Assembly (NCBI RefSeq): GCF_900250115.1 | Contig: NZ_LT984803.1 | Location: forward strand, 124,001-188,000 | Length of the DNA stretch: 64,000 nt | Reading direction: 5' to 3' | Source: Cupriavidus taiwanensis | GTDB lineage: Bacteria > Pseudomonadota > Gammaproteobacteria > Burkholderiales > Burkholderiaceae | Part shown: positions 49,542 to 58,704 of the stretch, one piece after another | Layout of the letters: each line of letters starts with the position of its first letter | How positions within the stretch are numbered: position 1 is the stretch's first letter | Notes under the pieces: model-generated | What the model was told of the DNA's origin: nothing | Database searches by the model: none | What the model saw: only the letters and a program-made list of their open reading frames with translations | Position numbers and translations under genes: made by a program

Positions 49542-50200
49542 CGCAAAGCAACGGGCGCGAACCAGAGGCGGTCATCGCGGGCAGCGAGCAGGACGCCGAC
49601 CAGCAGCCGGCGGCGCCGGCGCGCAAGCGCCCGCGCCCCGGCGAGCGGCGCGTGCAGATCCTGCAGACGCTGGCGACCATGCTGGAGCACCCGCGCGGGG
49701 AGAAGATCACCACCGCGGCACTGGCCGCGCGCCTGAGCGTGTCCGAGGCCGCGCTGTACCGGCATTTCGCCAGCAAGGCGCAGATGTACGAGGGCCTGAT
49801 CGGCTTTATCGAGCAGACCGTGTTCGGCCTGATCAACCAGATCACCGGCAAGGAAGAGCACGGCCTGCGCCAGGCGCACGCGATCGTGCGCATGCTGCTG
49901 TCGTTCGCCGAAAAGAACCCGGGCATGACCCGCGTGCTGACCGGCGAGGCCCTGGTGGGCGAGCACGAACGGCTGCAGGAGCGCATCAACCAGGTGGTGG
50001 ATCGCATCGAGGCCTCGCTGCGCCAGTGCCTGAAGGTCGCGGTGACCCAGGCCGCGTTCCCGGCGGATGCCGATATTCCCGCGCGCGCCGCGCTGATCAT
50101 GGCGGCGGTGCAGGGCCAGTGGCACCGCTATGCCAAGAGCGGGTTCCGCAAGTCGCCGTCGGACCATGCCGAGGCGCATCTGCGCGTGCTGCTGGCCTGA
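49538..50200 (+). CDS. slmA: Nucleoid occlusion factor SlmA (TetR family)
   Basis: A 220-residue TetR-fold protein. The N-terminal helix-turn-helix reads GEKITTAALAARLSVSEAALYRHFASKAQMYEGLIGFIE, the SlmA signature, after a ~40-residue charged leader. SlmA bound to chromosomal sites blocks FtsZ ring assembly over the nucleoid. The argB-nucleotidase-slmA order is typical of this bacterial group. Confidence 0.9.
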   Translation: MTQSNGREPEAVIAGSEQDADQQPAAPARKRPRPGERRVQILQTLATMLEHPRGEKITTAALAARLSVSEAALYRHFASKAQMYEGLIGFIEQTVFGLINQITGKEEHGLRQAHAIVRMLLSFAEKNPGMTRVLTGEALVGEHERLQERINQVVDRIEASLRQCLKVAVTQAAFPADADIPARAALIMAAVQGQWHRYAKSGFRKSPSDHAEAHLRVLLA

Positions 50201-50225
50201 ATGCAACCTGCCGGGCCGATTGCTC

Positions 50226-50231
50226 TATAAT
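50226..50231 (+). promoter_or_regulatory. -10 element of the metX transcript
   Basis: A perfect TATAAT eight bases before the riboswitch. Transcription would start close to 50238, at the 5' edge of the aptamer. The -35 (about 50202-50208) is weak. Confidence 0.6.
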
Positions 50232-50238
50232 TGCCCGG

Positions 50239-50327
50239 TCGCGCCGATTTGATGACTGGCTTGCGGGCGCGCGGCGGCCACGGAACAGGTTCCGGGGGCT
50301 TGCCACTATAAATGCGGCTAAAGAGGT
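50239..50327 (+). ncRNA. SAM-II riboswitch upstream of metXW
   Basis: The SAM-II (SAM-alpha) core is recognisable: TCGCGC followed by GATTTGA, CTTGC and the P1 partner GGGCGCG, then ATAAATGCGGCTAAAGAGG, whose GCTAAA segment forms the pseudoknot. Between P1 and the 3' part there is an extra hairpin (CGGAAC/GTTCCG, about 50281-50294). SAM-II elements regulate methionine genes in alpha- and betaproteobacteria. Ends 150 bases before metX. Confidence 0.85.
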
Positions 50328-50400
50328 TGGGTCGGCGCCCCATGCCACCACGGCAGTGGATGGCGCCGGCACGCGGAATCCCGCAAGGAATCCAGCGAAT

Positions 50401-50449
50401 CCCGACTTGGCTGCGACGCTTGATACGCAAATGCCGGTCGGGTTTTTTT
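50401..50449 (+). terminator. Intrinsic terminator between the SAM-II riboswitch and metX
   Basis: CCCGAC and GTCGGG close a long stem-loop containing further pairs (GGC/GCC and TGCG/CGCA) and run into seven T residues (50443-50449). It lies 28 bases before the metX start, so full-length metX mRNA needs read-through. Confidence 0.75.
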
Positions 50450-50476
50450 ATGCCCGTTCGCCACGGGCCGGATTCC

Positions 50477-51658
50477 ATGACTGATGTCGCCCTGCCGACC
50501 GCCGCGCCTGCCGCGCTCGACCTGCCGCCCGATTCGGTCGGCGTGGTCGCGCCGCAGCGCATGCACTTTGCCGAGCCGCTGAAGCTGCGCAACGGCTCGT
50601 CCATCGCCGGCTACGACCTGATGGTCGAGACCTACGGCACGCTCAACGCGGACCGCTCCAACGCGGTGCTGGTCTGCCACGCGCTGAACGCCTCGCACCA
50701 TGTCGCCGGCGTCTATGCCGACGCCCCGCGCGACGTGGGCTGGTGGGACAACATGGTCGGTCCCGGCAAGCCGCTCGATACCAACCGCTTCTTCGTCATC
50801 GGCATCAACAACCTGGGCTCGTGCTTCGGCTCGACCGGGCCGATGAGCCTGAACCCGGCCACCGGCGCGCCCTATGGCGCGGCCTTCCCGGTGGTTACAG
50901 TGGAGGACTGGGTCAATGCGCAGGCGCGCGTGGCCGACGCGTTCGGCATCACGCAGTTTGCCGCGGTGATGGGCGGCAGCCTGGGTGGCATGCAGGCGGT
51001 GGCCTGGAGCCTGATGTACCCGGAGCGCCTGCGCCACTGCATCGTGATCGCCTCCACGCCCAAGCTGTCGGCACAGAACATCGCCTTCAACGAAGTCGCG
51101 CGCAGCGCGATCCTGTCGGACCCGGACTTCCACGGCGGCAACTACTACGCGCACGGCGTCAAGCCCAAGCGCGGGCTGCGCGTGGCACGCATGATCGGCC
51201 ATATCACCTACCTGTCGGACGAGGACATGGCCGAGAAATTCGGCCGCGAGCTCAAGAGCGAGGACATCCGCTTTTCGTTCGACGTCGAGTTCCAGGTGGA
51301 AAGCTACCTGCGCTACCAGGGCGACAAGTTCGCCGAGTACTTCGACGCCAACACCTACCTGCTGATCACGCGCGCGCTCGACTACTTCGATCCCGCGCTG
51401 GCCCACGGCGGCGACCTGACGCGGGCGATGGCGCAGACCAAGGCCAGCTTCCTGGTAGCCAGCTTCGGCACCGACTGGCGCTTCGCCCCGAGCCGCAGCC
51501 GCGAGCTGGTCAAGGCGCTGCTGGACAACAAGCGCCCGGTCTCGTACGCCGAGATCGACGCGCCGCACGGCCACGATGCCTTCCTGCTCGACGACCCGCG
51601 CTATCACAACCTGATGCGCGCCTATTACGACCGCATCGCCCAGGAGATCGGCGCATGA
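50477..51658 (+). CDS. metX: Homoserine O-acyltransferase
   Basis: A 393-residue alpha/beta-hydrolase-fold acyltransferase that activates homoserine for methionine synthesis (acetyl or succinyl donor; the family's specificity varies). The nucleophile is S168 in GGSLGGMQ, with late Asp ([12 protein letters not shown]) and His ([12 protein letters not shown]). ATG 50477 is preferred; ATG 50450, in the terminator T-run, would add nine residues. Under the SAM-II riboswitch; overlaps metW. Confidence 0.92.
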   Translation: MTDVALPTAAPAALDLPPDSVGVVAPQRMHFAEPLKLRNGSSIAGYDLMVETYGTLNADRSNAVLVCHALNASHHVAGVYADAPRDVGWWDNMVGPGKPLDTNRFFVIGINNLGSCFGSTGPMSLNPATGAPYGAAFPVVTVEDWVNAQARVADAFGITQFAAVMGGSLGGMQAVAWSLMYPERLRHCIVIASTPKLSAQNIAFNEVARSAILSDPDFHGGNYYAHGVKPKRGLRVARMIGHITYLSDEDMAEKFGRELKSEDIRFSFDVEFQVESYLRYQGDKFAEYFDANTYLLITRALDYFDPALAHGGDLTRAMAQTKASFLVASFGTDWRFAPSRSRELVKALLDNKRPVSYAEIDAPHGHDAFLLDDPRYHNLMRAYYDRIAQEIGA

Positions 51659-52266
51659 ATGCCCTGGCCAATCCCAATATCCTGGCGCTGCGCCCCGACT
51701 TCCGCGCGATCGCGCGCTGGATCGAGCCCAATTCCACCGTGCTCGACCTCGGCTGCGGCGACGGCAGCCTGCTGCGCGTGCTGCAGGACGAACTGGACGT
51801 GCAGGCTTACGGCATCGAGATCCGCGACGAAGGCGTGCTGGCCTGCGCGCAGAAGGGCGTGCACGTGATCCAGCAGAACCTGGAAGGCGGGCTGGCGCTG
51901 TTCGAGGACAAGAGCTTCGACACGGTGATCCTGTCGCAGACGCTGCAGACCATCCACAACACCGCGCAGGTGCTGCGCGACACGCTGCGGGTGGGGCGCG
52001 AGTGCATCGTCTCGTTCCCCAACTTCGGCTACTGGCCGCACCGGCTATCGGTGTTCCGCGGCCGCATGCCGGTGTCGGAATCGCTGCCTTACCAGTGGTA
52101 CAACACCCCCAACGTGCGCGTGCTGACCATCAGCGACTTCGAGGCCCTGGCGCCCAAGGTCGGCCTGCGCGTGATCGACCGCGTCGTGATGCACGAGGGC
52201 GTGACCGTCAACTGGGGCGGCAACTGGCGCGGCAGCCTGGCGGTGTACCGGGTCTGCGCGGCCTGA
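51655..52266 (+). CDS. metW: MetW, methionine biosynthesis partner of MetX
   Basis: A 203-residue class I SAM-dependent methyltransferase-fold protein with motif [13 protein letters not shown] (residues 29-40). MetW is always paired with MetX in this group and stimulates it; it has no proven methyltransferase role. ATGA overlap with metX. Confidence 0.93.
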   Translation: MNALANPNILALRPDFRAIARWIEPNSTVLDLGCGDGSLLRVLQDELDVQAYGIEIRDEGVLACAQKGVHVIQQNLEGGLALFEDKSFDTVILSQTLQTIHNTAQVLRDTLRVGRECIVSFPNFGYWPHRLSVFRGRMPVSESLPYQWYNTPNVRVLTISDFEALAPKVGLRVIDRVVMHEGVTVNWGGNWRGSLAVYRVCAA

Positions 52267-52297
52267 GCCGGGGGAGCGGGTTGAGCGGGTTGAGCGC

Positions 52298-52726
52298 CTA
52301 GCCCGGCCGCGCGCCGGCCTGGTACTGCGCGGCGAACTCCGCCGACGGCGGAATCGGCTTGATGATGTCGATCAGCACGCCGTTGGGATCGGCGGTAATG
52401 AAATGCCGCTGGCCGAAGGCCTCGTCGCGCAGCGCCTGCAGGATCGGCAGCCCGGCCGCGCGCAGGCGCTCATGGACGGCATCCGGGTCTTCCACCTCGA
52501 AGTTCAGCAGCAATCCCTGCGCGCGCTGGCCGCGCGCCGGCGCGGGAATGGTCTCGTGGCTGCCGTCGAGCAAGGCAAGGTTGACCGAGGGGTCGTCCGC
52601 CAGTTGCAGGTGCACGTACCAGTCGCTGGCAAACAGGGCCGTGAAGCCGAAATGCTGCTGATAGAACGCGGCCGTCCCGGCCACGTCGTCCGTCATGACG
52701 ACCGGGTAATAGCTGGTGACTTTCAT
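52298..52726 (-). CDS. VOC (glyoxalase/bleomycin-resistance) family protein
   Basis: A 142-residue vicinal-oxygen-chelate protein made of two beta-alpha-beta-beta-beta modules ([25 protein letters not shown] and [16 protein letters not shown]). The late Glu metal ligand of true glyoxalases is replaced by Asp in VLIDI. Substrate unknown. It is divergent from a TetR gene with an elaborate operator between them, which probably represses it. Confidence 0.85.
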   Translation of the reverse strand: MKVTSYYPVVMTDDVAGTAAFYQQHFGFTALFASDWYVHLQLADDPSVNLALLDGSHETIPAPARGQRAQGLLLNFEVEDPDAVHERLRAAGLPILQALRDEAFGQRHFITADPNGVLIDIIKPIPPSAEFAAQYQAGARPG

Positions 52727-52745
52727 GGGGCTCCCGATATGAGAT

Positions 52746-52791
52746 ACATGCAGCCTGTATGTAAATCGATATTAAGATACAGGCTGCATGT
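52746..52791. promoter_or_regulatory. Twin TetR-type operators between VOC and tetR genes
   Basis: CATGCAGCCTGTAT (52747-52760) and its exact inverse ATACAGGCTGCATG (52777-52790) are separated by 16 bases. Each half is itself a 17-base pseudo-palindrome fitting ACATRCAGSCTGYATGT, so there are two operator copies with centres 29 bases apart. It covers the divergent promoter region and suggests binding of two TetR dimers. Confidence 0.8.
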
Positions 52792-52808
52792 TTGCAAGGA
52801 ACCCCAGC

Positions 52809-53384
52809 GTGGCCCGCACCAACCGTGAACGTACCGAAGCCACGCGCCAGGCGCTGGCGGAAGCCGCGCGCGCGCTGTTCGTCAGCCGCGGCTACGCCGA
52901 GACCTCGACGCCTGACGTCTGTGCCGTCGCCGGCATCACGCGCGGCGCGCTGTACCACCACTTCGCCGACAAGCGCGACCTGTTCCGCTACGTGCTGGCG
53001 GCGGAAGCCGCGGCCGTCGCCGCCGACATCGAAGCCGCCACGCCGCCCGGGCAAGCTCCTGCCGCGGCGTTGCTCGGCGGCGCGCAAGCCTATCTGCAGG
53101 CGATGACGGTGCCCGGACGCACCCGCCTGCTGCTGGTGGAGGGGCCGGCGGTGCTGGGATTGCGCGAGATGCTGGCGCTGGACGAGGCCAACGCGGCCCG
53201 CACCCTGCGCCAGGGGCTCGCGGAGGCGGGGGTGGACGCAAAAGGCGTGGCGCCGCTGCTGTCGGCGGCGTTCGACCGCGCCGCGCTGGAGATCGAGGCC
53301 GGCGCCGATGCCGGCAGCGTGCGCGAGGCGATGCTGTGGCTGCTGCGCCGGGTGCTGGGGCAGGCCGGACTGGCTTCGGCGTAG
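52809..53384 (+). CDS. TetR-family transcriptional repressor
   Basis: A 191-residue TetR regulator: helix-turn-helix ALFVSRGYAETSTPDVCAVAGITRGALYHHFADKRDLF (about 20-57) and a variable ligand domain. GTG 52809 is preferred because AAGGA precedes it; the in-frame ATG 52788 lies inside the second operator. It likely represses itself and the divergent VOC gene. Confidence 0.87.
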   Translation: MARTNRERTEATRQALAEAARALFVSRGYAETSTPDVCAVAGITRGALYHHFADKRDLFRYVLAAEAAAVAADIEAATPPGQAPAAALLGGAQAYLQAMTVPGRTRLLLVEGPAVLGLREMLALDEANAARTLRQGLAEAGVDAKGVAPLLSAAFDRAALEIEAGADAGSVREAMLWLLRRVLGQAGLASA

Positions 53385-53394
53385 CAAGGCAGCT

Positions 53395-54309
53395 TCAACG
53401 CGGCGCCTCGCCGGCGCTCGCTGCCAGGTGGTCGACAAAGGCCCGTACCTTGGGCGGCACATGCCGGGTCGGCGTGTACACCGCGTACGCCGTGCCGATG
53501 TAGGGCTCCAGGATGTCCCAGTCGCCCAGCACGGTGACGACCCGCCCACGCTCCAGTGCATCGCCCAGCGAGAAATCCGGCACCAGCCCGATGCCGGCAT
53601 CGCGCTCGACCATGCTCATGATCGCCAGGCTGTTGTTCAGCGTCAGGCGCGGTGGGATGCGGACCTCCACCTTGTCGCCGCCGGCGTGGTGGCGCAGGGT
53701 CCAGCGCTCACCGAAATTGCCGTAGCCGAGGTACAGGCAGCGCGCGGCCGTCAGGTCGGCCGGCGTTGCCGGCGCGCCATGGCGGTCCAGATAGCCGGGC
53801 GAGGCCACCAGCCGGTAGCGCACCTCGCGCAGCGGCCGCGCCGCCAGGCCCGGTGCAAGTTCGCGCGCGATGCGCACGGCCACGTCCAGGCCCTCTTCGA
53901 CTAGGTCGACCATGCGGTCGGCCAGCGTCAGCTGCAGGTCCAGCCCCGGGTATTTCGCCAGCAACGGCGGCAGCCGCGGCGCCAGCCAGGCTTGCCCGAA
54001 CGACACCGGCGCGCTCACCCGCAACACGCCGTGCGGTGCGCCGCCGTGTTCGCCGGCGAGCGCGGTGACCTCGCGCGCGGCCGCGGTCATGCGCGCGCAG
54101 GCGGCGTAGACCGACTGGCCCGGTTCGGTCAGCGCGAACGCGCGCGTGGTCCGCTGCAGCAGGGTCGCGCCGAGGCGGGCCTCGAGCCGGGAGACATGGC
54201 GGCTGACCGCCGAGGGGGTCATGCCGAGGTCTTGCGCGGCGGCCGAGAAGCTGCCGCACTCGACCACGCGCGCAAACACCGCCATTGCATTGAGCGGCGC
54301 ATCGAGCAT
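53395..54309 (-). CDS. LysR-family transcriptional regulator
   Basis: A 304-residue LysR regulator of the CrgA/DsdC-like group (FARVVECGSFSAAAQDLGMTPSAVSRHVSRLEARLGATLL at 10-49). Divergent from the EamA transporter gene 112 bases away, its probable target. It converges on the tetR gene with a 10-base gap. Effector unknown. Confidence 0.88.
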   Translation of the reverse strand: MLDAPLNAMAVFARVVECGSFSAAAQDLGMTPSAVSRHVSRLEARLGATLLQRTTRAFALTEPGQSVYAACARMTAAAREVTALAGEHGGAPHGVLRVSAPVSFGQAWLAPRLPPLLAKYPGLDLQLTLADRMVDLVEEGLDVAVRIARELAPGLAARPLREVRYRLVASPGYLDRHGAPATPADLTAARCLYLGYGNFGERWTLRHHAGGDKVEVRIPPRLTLNNSLAIMSMVERDAGIGLVPDFSLGDALERGRVVTVLGDWDILEPYIGTAYAVYTPTRHVPPKVRAFVDHLAASAGEAPR

Positions 54310-54420
54310 GCTGGATCTCCTGTCTTTGACTTGTAGTCAAATAGTAATTGAGTCGTGGCTCCATTGTTGATCTGTGGGATGGGTGGAACAATGCGGCCAT
54401 TGGCTAAACCGGAGTTCCTC

Positions 54421-55308
54421 ATGTCTTCGCAACAACCCCGGCCGGGCGGGTCCTGGCGCATGGTCGCCGCCATGGTGCTGTCGGGCACCATCGGCTGGTT
54501 CGTGGTGACCAGCGGCCAGCCGCCTCTGGATGTGGTGTTTTTCCGCTGCCTGTTCGGTGGCGCCGCGCTGCTGGGCGTGCTGACCCTGCAGCGCGGCTGG
54601 GTGCGGATGTCGCGCGCCCAGGCCGGCTGGCTGGCGCTGGGTGGCGTTACGCTGGTGCTCAACTGGCTGGCGCTGTTCTCGGCGTACGCGTTCAGCGGCA
54701 TCGCCATTGCCACGGTGGTCTCCCACACCCAGCCGTTCTTCCTGCTGCTGCTGACCTCGGTGCTGCAGCGCGAGCCGTTCCCGTTCGCGCGGCTGCCATG
54801 GCTGGTGCTGGCCTTTGCCGGCGTCATGCTCATCACCGGGGTGGAACACGGCGCCGGGGGCACGTCGATGGTCGCCGGCATCGGCCTGGGCCTGCTGGCG
54901 GCACTGCTGTATGCCGTGACGACGCTGGCCACGCGGCGGCTGCAGGCGCTCCCGCCGGGCCAGATCGCCGGGCTGCAGATGGTGCTGGGCGTGCTGATGC
55001 TGGCGCCGCTGGCGCACCCGGCGGCGGGCAGCTATGGCAGCGGCACCTGGGCGGCGCTGCTGGCGCTCGGGCTGGTGCATACCGGCGTGATGTACACGCT
55101 GCTGTACGGCGCCTTCCAGCGGCTGTCGGTGGTGTCGATCGCCACGCTGTCATTCATCTACCCGCTGGTGGCGATCGTCATCGACGTGATGGTGTTCGGC
55201 GTGGTGCTGGGGCCGCTGCAGGTGGCCGGCATGGCGCTGGTGCTGCTCGGCGTGGTCGCCAACCAGCTCGGCTGGGCGCTGCCGTTGCGGCGGCGGGCGC
55301 AAGGGTAA
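54421..55308 (+). CDS. EamA/DMT-family transporter
   Basis: A 295-residue inner membrane protein with about ten transmembrane helices in two EamA repeats (FFRCLFGGAALLGVL..., LALGLVHTGVMYTLLYGAFQRLSVVSIATLSFIYPLVAIVID). It probably exports a metabolite; substrate unknown. ATG 54421 is supported by GGAG; the upstream frame covers the LysR intergenic region. Confidence 0.87.
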   Translation: MSSQQPRPGGSWRMVAAMVLSGTIGWFVVTSGQPPLDVVFFRCLFGGAALLGVLTLQRGWVRMSRAQAGWLALGGVTLVLNWLALFSAYAFSGIAIATVVSHTQPFFLLLLTSVLQREPFPFARLPWLVLAFAGVMLITGVEHGAGGTSMVAGIGLGLLAALLYAVTTLATRRLQALPPGQIAGLQMVLGVLMLAPLAHPAAGSYGSGTWAALLALGLVHTGVMYTLLYGAFQRLSVVSIATLSFIYPLVAIVIDVMVFGVVLGPLQVAGMALVLLGVVANQLGWALPLRRRAQG

Positions 55309-55383
55309 GGCGCAGACTGGTTGCGCGGACGGACGGCCGCGCTTGACCGGAATGCTGACTACGGTTAGTGTAGGCAGATAAAC

Positions 55384-55395
55384 GAACGATCGTTC
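55384..55395. promoter_or_regulatory. GAACGATCGTTC palindrome, candidate TetR-type operator
   Basis: A perfect 12-base palindrome 29 bases before the thioesterase start. The arms equal those at 4031 upstream of liuR, suggesting one regulator acts at both. It resembles fatty-acid-responsive TetR (FadP-type) sites recalled for betaproteobacteria. Confidence 0.55.
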
Positions 55396-55424
55396 TATTC
55401 CACCGAGACCTGCCTGCTTCCGCC

Positions 55425-56273
55425 ATGTCCACTGCGCCCCTGATCCACGCCGCCGCTGCCGCCAGCGAGCTCCATCCCTTCGACGACGCGCTGGCGCTGG
55501 TGCCGGCCGGCGAACACCGTTTCCAGGGCCGCACCACGCCGGCGTACTGGAACATGATCGGCCCGTTCGGCGGCATCACGGCGGCGACGCTGCTGCAGGC
55601 GGCGCTGAACCATCCGCAGCGCCTGGGCGAGCCGGTCTCGCTGACCGTCAATTTTGCCGGCCCGATCGCCGAAGGCCCGTTCGAGATCGAGGCGCGCCCG
55701 GTCCGCACCAACCGCTCGACCCAGCACTGGATCCTGGAACTGCGCCAGGGCGATGCCGTCGCCACCACCGCCACCGCGATGTTTGCGCTGCGGCGCGAAA
55801 CCTGGGCCTGCGGCGAAGCGGCGATGCCCGAGGTGCCGGCCGCCGACGCGCTGCCGACGCTGGGCGGGTTTGCGCCGGTGCGCTGGCTCAAGGCCTATGA
55901 CATGCGGCCGGTGCGCGGCGCCAAGCCGACCGCCGAGCCCGGCACCGAGCATCCGGACAGCCTGACCCAGTTCTGGCTGCGCGATGCGCCGGCGCGCACG
56001 CCGGACTTTGCCGCGGTGGCGGCGTGGGCGGACAGCTTCTACCCGCGCATCTTCCTCAAGCGCGCGGGCTTCGTGCCGGCCGGCACGGTGTCGATGACCA
56101 CGTACTTCCACGCCGACGCGGTCACGCTGGCGGCGCTGGGCGACAGCCATGTGCTGGCCAGCGCGCAGGCGCAGGTGTTCCGCCAGGGCTTCTTCGACCA
56201 GCGCGCGCAGCTGTGGAGCGCCGCGGGCGAGCTGATCGCCAGCTCGCACCAGATCGTGTACTACAAGGAATAG
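55425..56273 (+). CDS. Double-hotdog acyl-CoA thioesterase (TesB-like)
   Basis: A 282-residue thioesterase with two hotdog halves. The N-terminal half has YWNMIGPFGGITAATLLQAAL and the C-terminal half SMTTYFHADAVTLAALGDSHVLASAQAQVFRQGFFDQRAQLW, the typical TesB-like closing strand. It would hydrolyse acyl-CoA in the cytoplasm. The TetR-type palindrome upstream links it to fatty-acid regulation. Confidence 0.85.
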   Translation: MSTAPLIHAAAAASELHPFDDALALVPAGEHRFQGRTTPAYWNMIGPFGGITAATLLQAALNHPQRLGEPVSLTVNFAGPIAEGPFEIEARPVRTNRSTQHWILELRQGDAVATTATAMFALRRETWACGEAAMPEVPAADALPTLGGFAPVRWLKAYDMRPVRGAKPTAEPGTEHPDSLTQFWLRDAPARTPDFAAVAAWADSFYPRIFLKRAGFVPAGTVSMTTYFHADAVTLAALGDSHVLASAQAQVFRQGFFDQRAQLWSAAGELIASSHQIVYYKE

Positions 56274-56282
56274 GCCGGCCGC

Positions 56283-57542
56283 TCAGGCCACCGCTTCGCG
56301 CGCCTGGGCCTCGTAGCGGTGCACGGTGTGGCGCATCGCCCAGAGCAGCATCACGCCGGGCAGCGCCACCGCCACGGTGCCGAGATAGAACGGCGCCCAG
56401 CCCCAGGCCTCCACCATATAGCCCGAGGTGGGCCCCACGTAGACCCGGCCCACCGACGCCAGCGCCGACAGCAGCGCGTACTGCGTGGCCGAGAACGAGC
56501 GGTTGCACAGCGTCATCAGCAGCGCGACGAAGGCCGCCGTCCCCATGCCGCCGCACAGGTTCTCGACCGCGATGGTCGCGCCCATGGTCCACAGGTGCGG
56601 CGGCGTCACCGCCAGGATCCAGTAGCCCAGGTTCGACACCGCCTGCAGCACGCCGAACAGCATCAGCGAGCGGTACAGGCCCAGCCGCACCATCAGCGTG
56701 CCGCCGAACAGCGCGCCCAGGATGGTCGCGGCCAGCCCCAGGGTCTTGTTGACGATGCCGACCTCGCCCGCCGAAAAGCCGGCGCCGCGGATCAGGAAGG
56801 TGGTCGACAGGCTGCCGGCAAAGGCGTCGCCGAGCTTGTACAGCACGATCAGCAGCAGCAGCCACCAGGCCCCGGGGCGCGCGAAGAAGTCGCGCAGCGG
56901 GCCCACCACCGCCTCTTCCAGCGAGCGCGGCGCGCGCGCGGGCACGTCCGGCTCCGGCGCCCACATCAAGGTCAGCATGCCCACGCCCATCAGCGCCGCC
57001 ATCAGCAGGTAGGTCTGCTGCCAGCCCAGCACGCGGTCCGCCAGCCACAGCGCCAGGCCGCCCGAGACCAGCATCGCCAGCCGGTAGCCCAGCACCTTGA
57101 CCGCGGCGCCGGCGCCCCGCTCGGCCGGGCGCAGCACGTCGGTGCTATAGGCGTCGAAGACGATATCCTGCGAGGCCGACAGGAACGCCACCAGCGTGGC
57201 CAGCGCCGCCAGCATCCACAGCGCCTGCTGCGGCGGGCAGAACGCCATGCCGGCAATGCCCAGCACCAGCCCGGCCTGGGTCAGCAGCAGCCAGCCGCGC
57301 CGGCGCCCCATCAGCGGCGGGGTGTAGCGGTCCATCAGCGGCGCCCACAGGAACTTGAAGATATAGGCTTGGCCCACCAGCGAGAAAAAGCCGATGGTCT
57401 TGATGTCCAGCCCTTCGACCGTCATCCATGCCTGCAGCGTGCCGGAGGTCAGCGCCAGCGGCAGGCCCGAGGCAAAGCCCAGCATCAGCATGGCGCCGAT
57501 GCGGCGGTTGCGGAAGATATCGAGATAGGTCTGGAAATTCAT
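56283..57542 (-). CDS. ampG: AmpG-type muropeptide permease (MFS)
   Basis: A 419-residue major facilitator protein with 12 predicted membrane helices. ASGLPLALTSGTLQAWMTVEG and LWAPLMDRYTPP-GRRRGWLL are the AmpG signatures. It imports anhydro-muropeptides for cell-wall recycling and thus can feed beta-lactamase induction. No ampR/ampC is nearby. Confidence 0.9.
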   Translation of the reverse strand: MNFQTYLDIFRNRRIGAMLMLGFASGLPLALTSGTLQAWMTVEGLDIKTIGFFSLVGQAYIFKFLWAPLMDRYTPPLMGRRRGWLLLTQAGLVLGIAGMAFCPPQQALWMLAALATLVAFLSASQDIVFDAYSTDVLRPAERGAGAAVKVLGYRLAMLVSGGLALWLADRVLGWQQTYLLMAALMGVGMLTLMWAPEPDVPARAPRSLEEAVVGPLRDFFARPGAWWLLLLIVLYKLGDAFAGSLSTTFLIRGAGFSAGEVGIVNKTLGLAATILGALFGGTLMVRLGLYRSLMLFGVLQAVSNLGYWILAVTPPHLWTMGATIAVENLCGGMGTAAFVALLMTLCNRSFSATQYALLSALASVGRVYVGPTSGYMVEAWGWAPFYLGTVAVALPGVMLLWAMRHTVHRYEAQAREAVA

Positions 57543-57641
57543 GGATGGGGCAGCCGTGTGCCGCCCGGGCGGCTGCGCGGGCGCCGTGTATTATTGCATC
57601 ACCTGTTTGCCCGCTCTCCGATCGCGCCCAAGGAATCGCCC

Positions 57642-58610
57642 ATGCTTCGCCGCCTGCAAGGTGTTCAGCGTCCCTCCCGACTGCGGCTGGCCCGCGCGCT
57701 GGCGCTGGCCGCGGTCGCGCTGCCGCTCGGCTGGAGCGTGCCGGCACCGGCGCAGCCGCAGGACGGCAGTGCCGGCGGCATCCGCGTGAACCCGGGCGGC
57801 TCGGCGGTGCGCAACATCGTGCCGGCCGAGGTGATCGAGCAGCAGGCGGTGCAGGAGTACGAGCAGCTCAAGCAGGAGGCGATCGCCAAGCGCGCCCTGG
57901 CGCCCGACAACCACCCGCAGCTGGTGCGCCTGCGCGCCATCGGCAAGCGGCTGCTGCCGCAGACCGCGCGCTGGAACGAGCGCGCGCGGCAATGGCAGTG
58001 GGAGATCAACCTGATCGGCTCGAAGCAGGTCAACGCGTTCTGCATGCCGGGCGGCAAGATCGCGGTCTACACCGGGCTGCTCGACCAGCTCAAGCTGACC
58101 GACGACGAAGTCGCCATGGTGATGGGGCACGAGATCGCGCATGCGCTGCAGGAGCATGCGCGCGAGCGCGCCGCCAAGTCCGAGATCACCAACCTCGGGG
58201 CCAACGTGATCTCGCAGCTGTTCGGCTTCGGCAACCTCGGCAATATGGCGCTGGGCACCGGCGCCCACCTGCTGACGCTGCGCTTCTCGCGCTCGGACGA
58301 GTCCGAGGCCGACCTGATCGGCATGGATGTGGCCGCACGCGCCGGCTACGATCCGCGCGCGGCGGTGTCGCTGTGGCAGAAGATGGGCAAGGTCTCGCAG
58401 TCCGGCGCCGAGTTCCTGTCGACCCATCCGTCCGGGCGCAGCCGCATCGCCGACCTGGAAAAGCACATGCCTGAGGTGCTGCCGCTGTATGCGCGCGCGA
58501 TCCACACCACGGTAGACAAGCTGCCGCCCTACCGCCCCAATATGGCGGGGCTGGGCGATGCGCCGGTGGATGCCGGCGACGAGGACCGGCAAAAGCCGCT
58601 GAAGCGCTGA
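57642..58610 (+). CDS. M48-family periplasmic metalloprotease
   Basis: A 322-residue zinc peptidase. A signal peptide with an extended basic N-region ends near PAPAQ (residue 38). Zinc site: H163-E-I-A-H167 and E222 in SDESEADLIG. It is shorter than BepA and lacks TPR repeats; closest to YcaL/LoiP-like outer-membrane quality-control proteases. AAGGA precedes the ATG. Confidence 0.9.
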   Translation: MLRRLQGVQRPSRLRLARALALAAVALPLGWSVPAPAQPQDGSAGGIRVNPGGSAVRNIVPAEVIEQQAVQEYEQLKQEAIAKRALAPDNHPQLVRLRAIGKRLLPQTARWNERARQWQWEINLIGSKQVNAFCMPGGKIAVYTGLLDQLKLTDDEVAMVMGHEIAHALQEHARERAAKSEITNLGANVISQLFGFGNLGNMALGTGAHLLTLRFSRSDESEADLIGMDVAARAGYDPRAAVSLWQKMGKVSQSGAEFLSTHPSGRSRIADLEKHMPEVLPLYARAIHTTVDKLPPYRPNMAGLGDAPVDAGDEDRQKPLKR

Positions 58611-58704
58611 ACGGCGCCGCGGCCGTCCGCGCCGCATTCAGGATAGCGTCGCGAGGGCCTGAAGCTGGCGCCCGGGACAATGCGACAACCGCAGGGGGAC
58701 CCGC

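Noticed and set aside
52788..52808. ATG 52788 as the tetR start
   Set aside because: It lies inside the second operator repeat and has no Shine-Dalgarno; GTG 52809 has AAGGA at the right distance.
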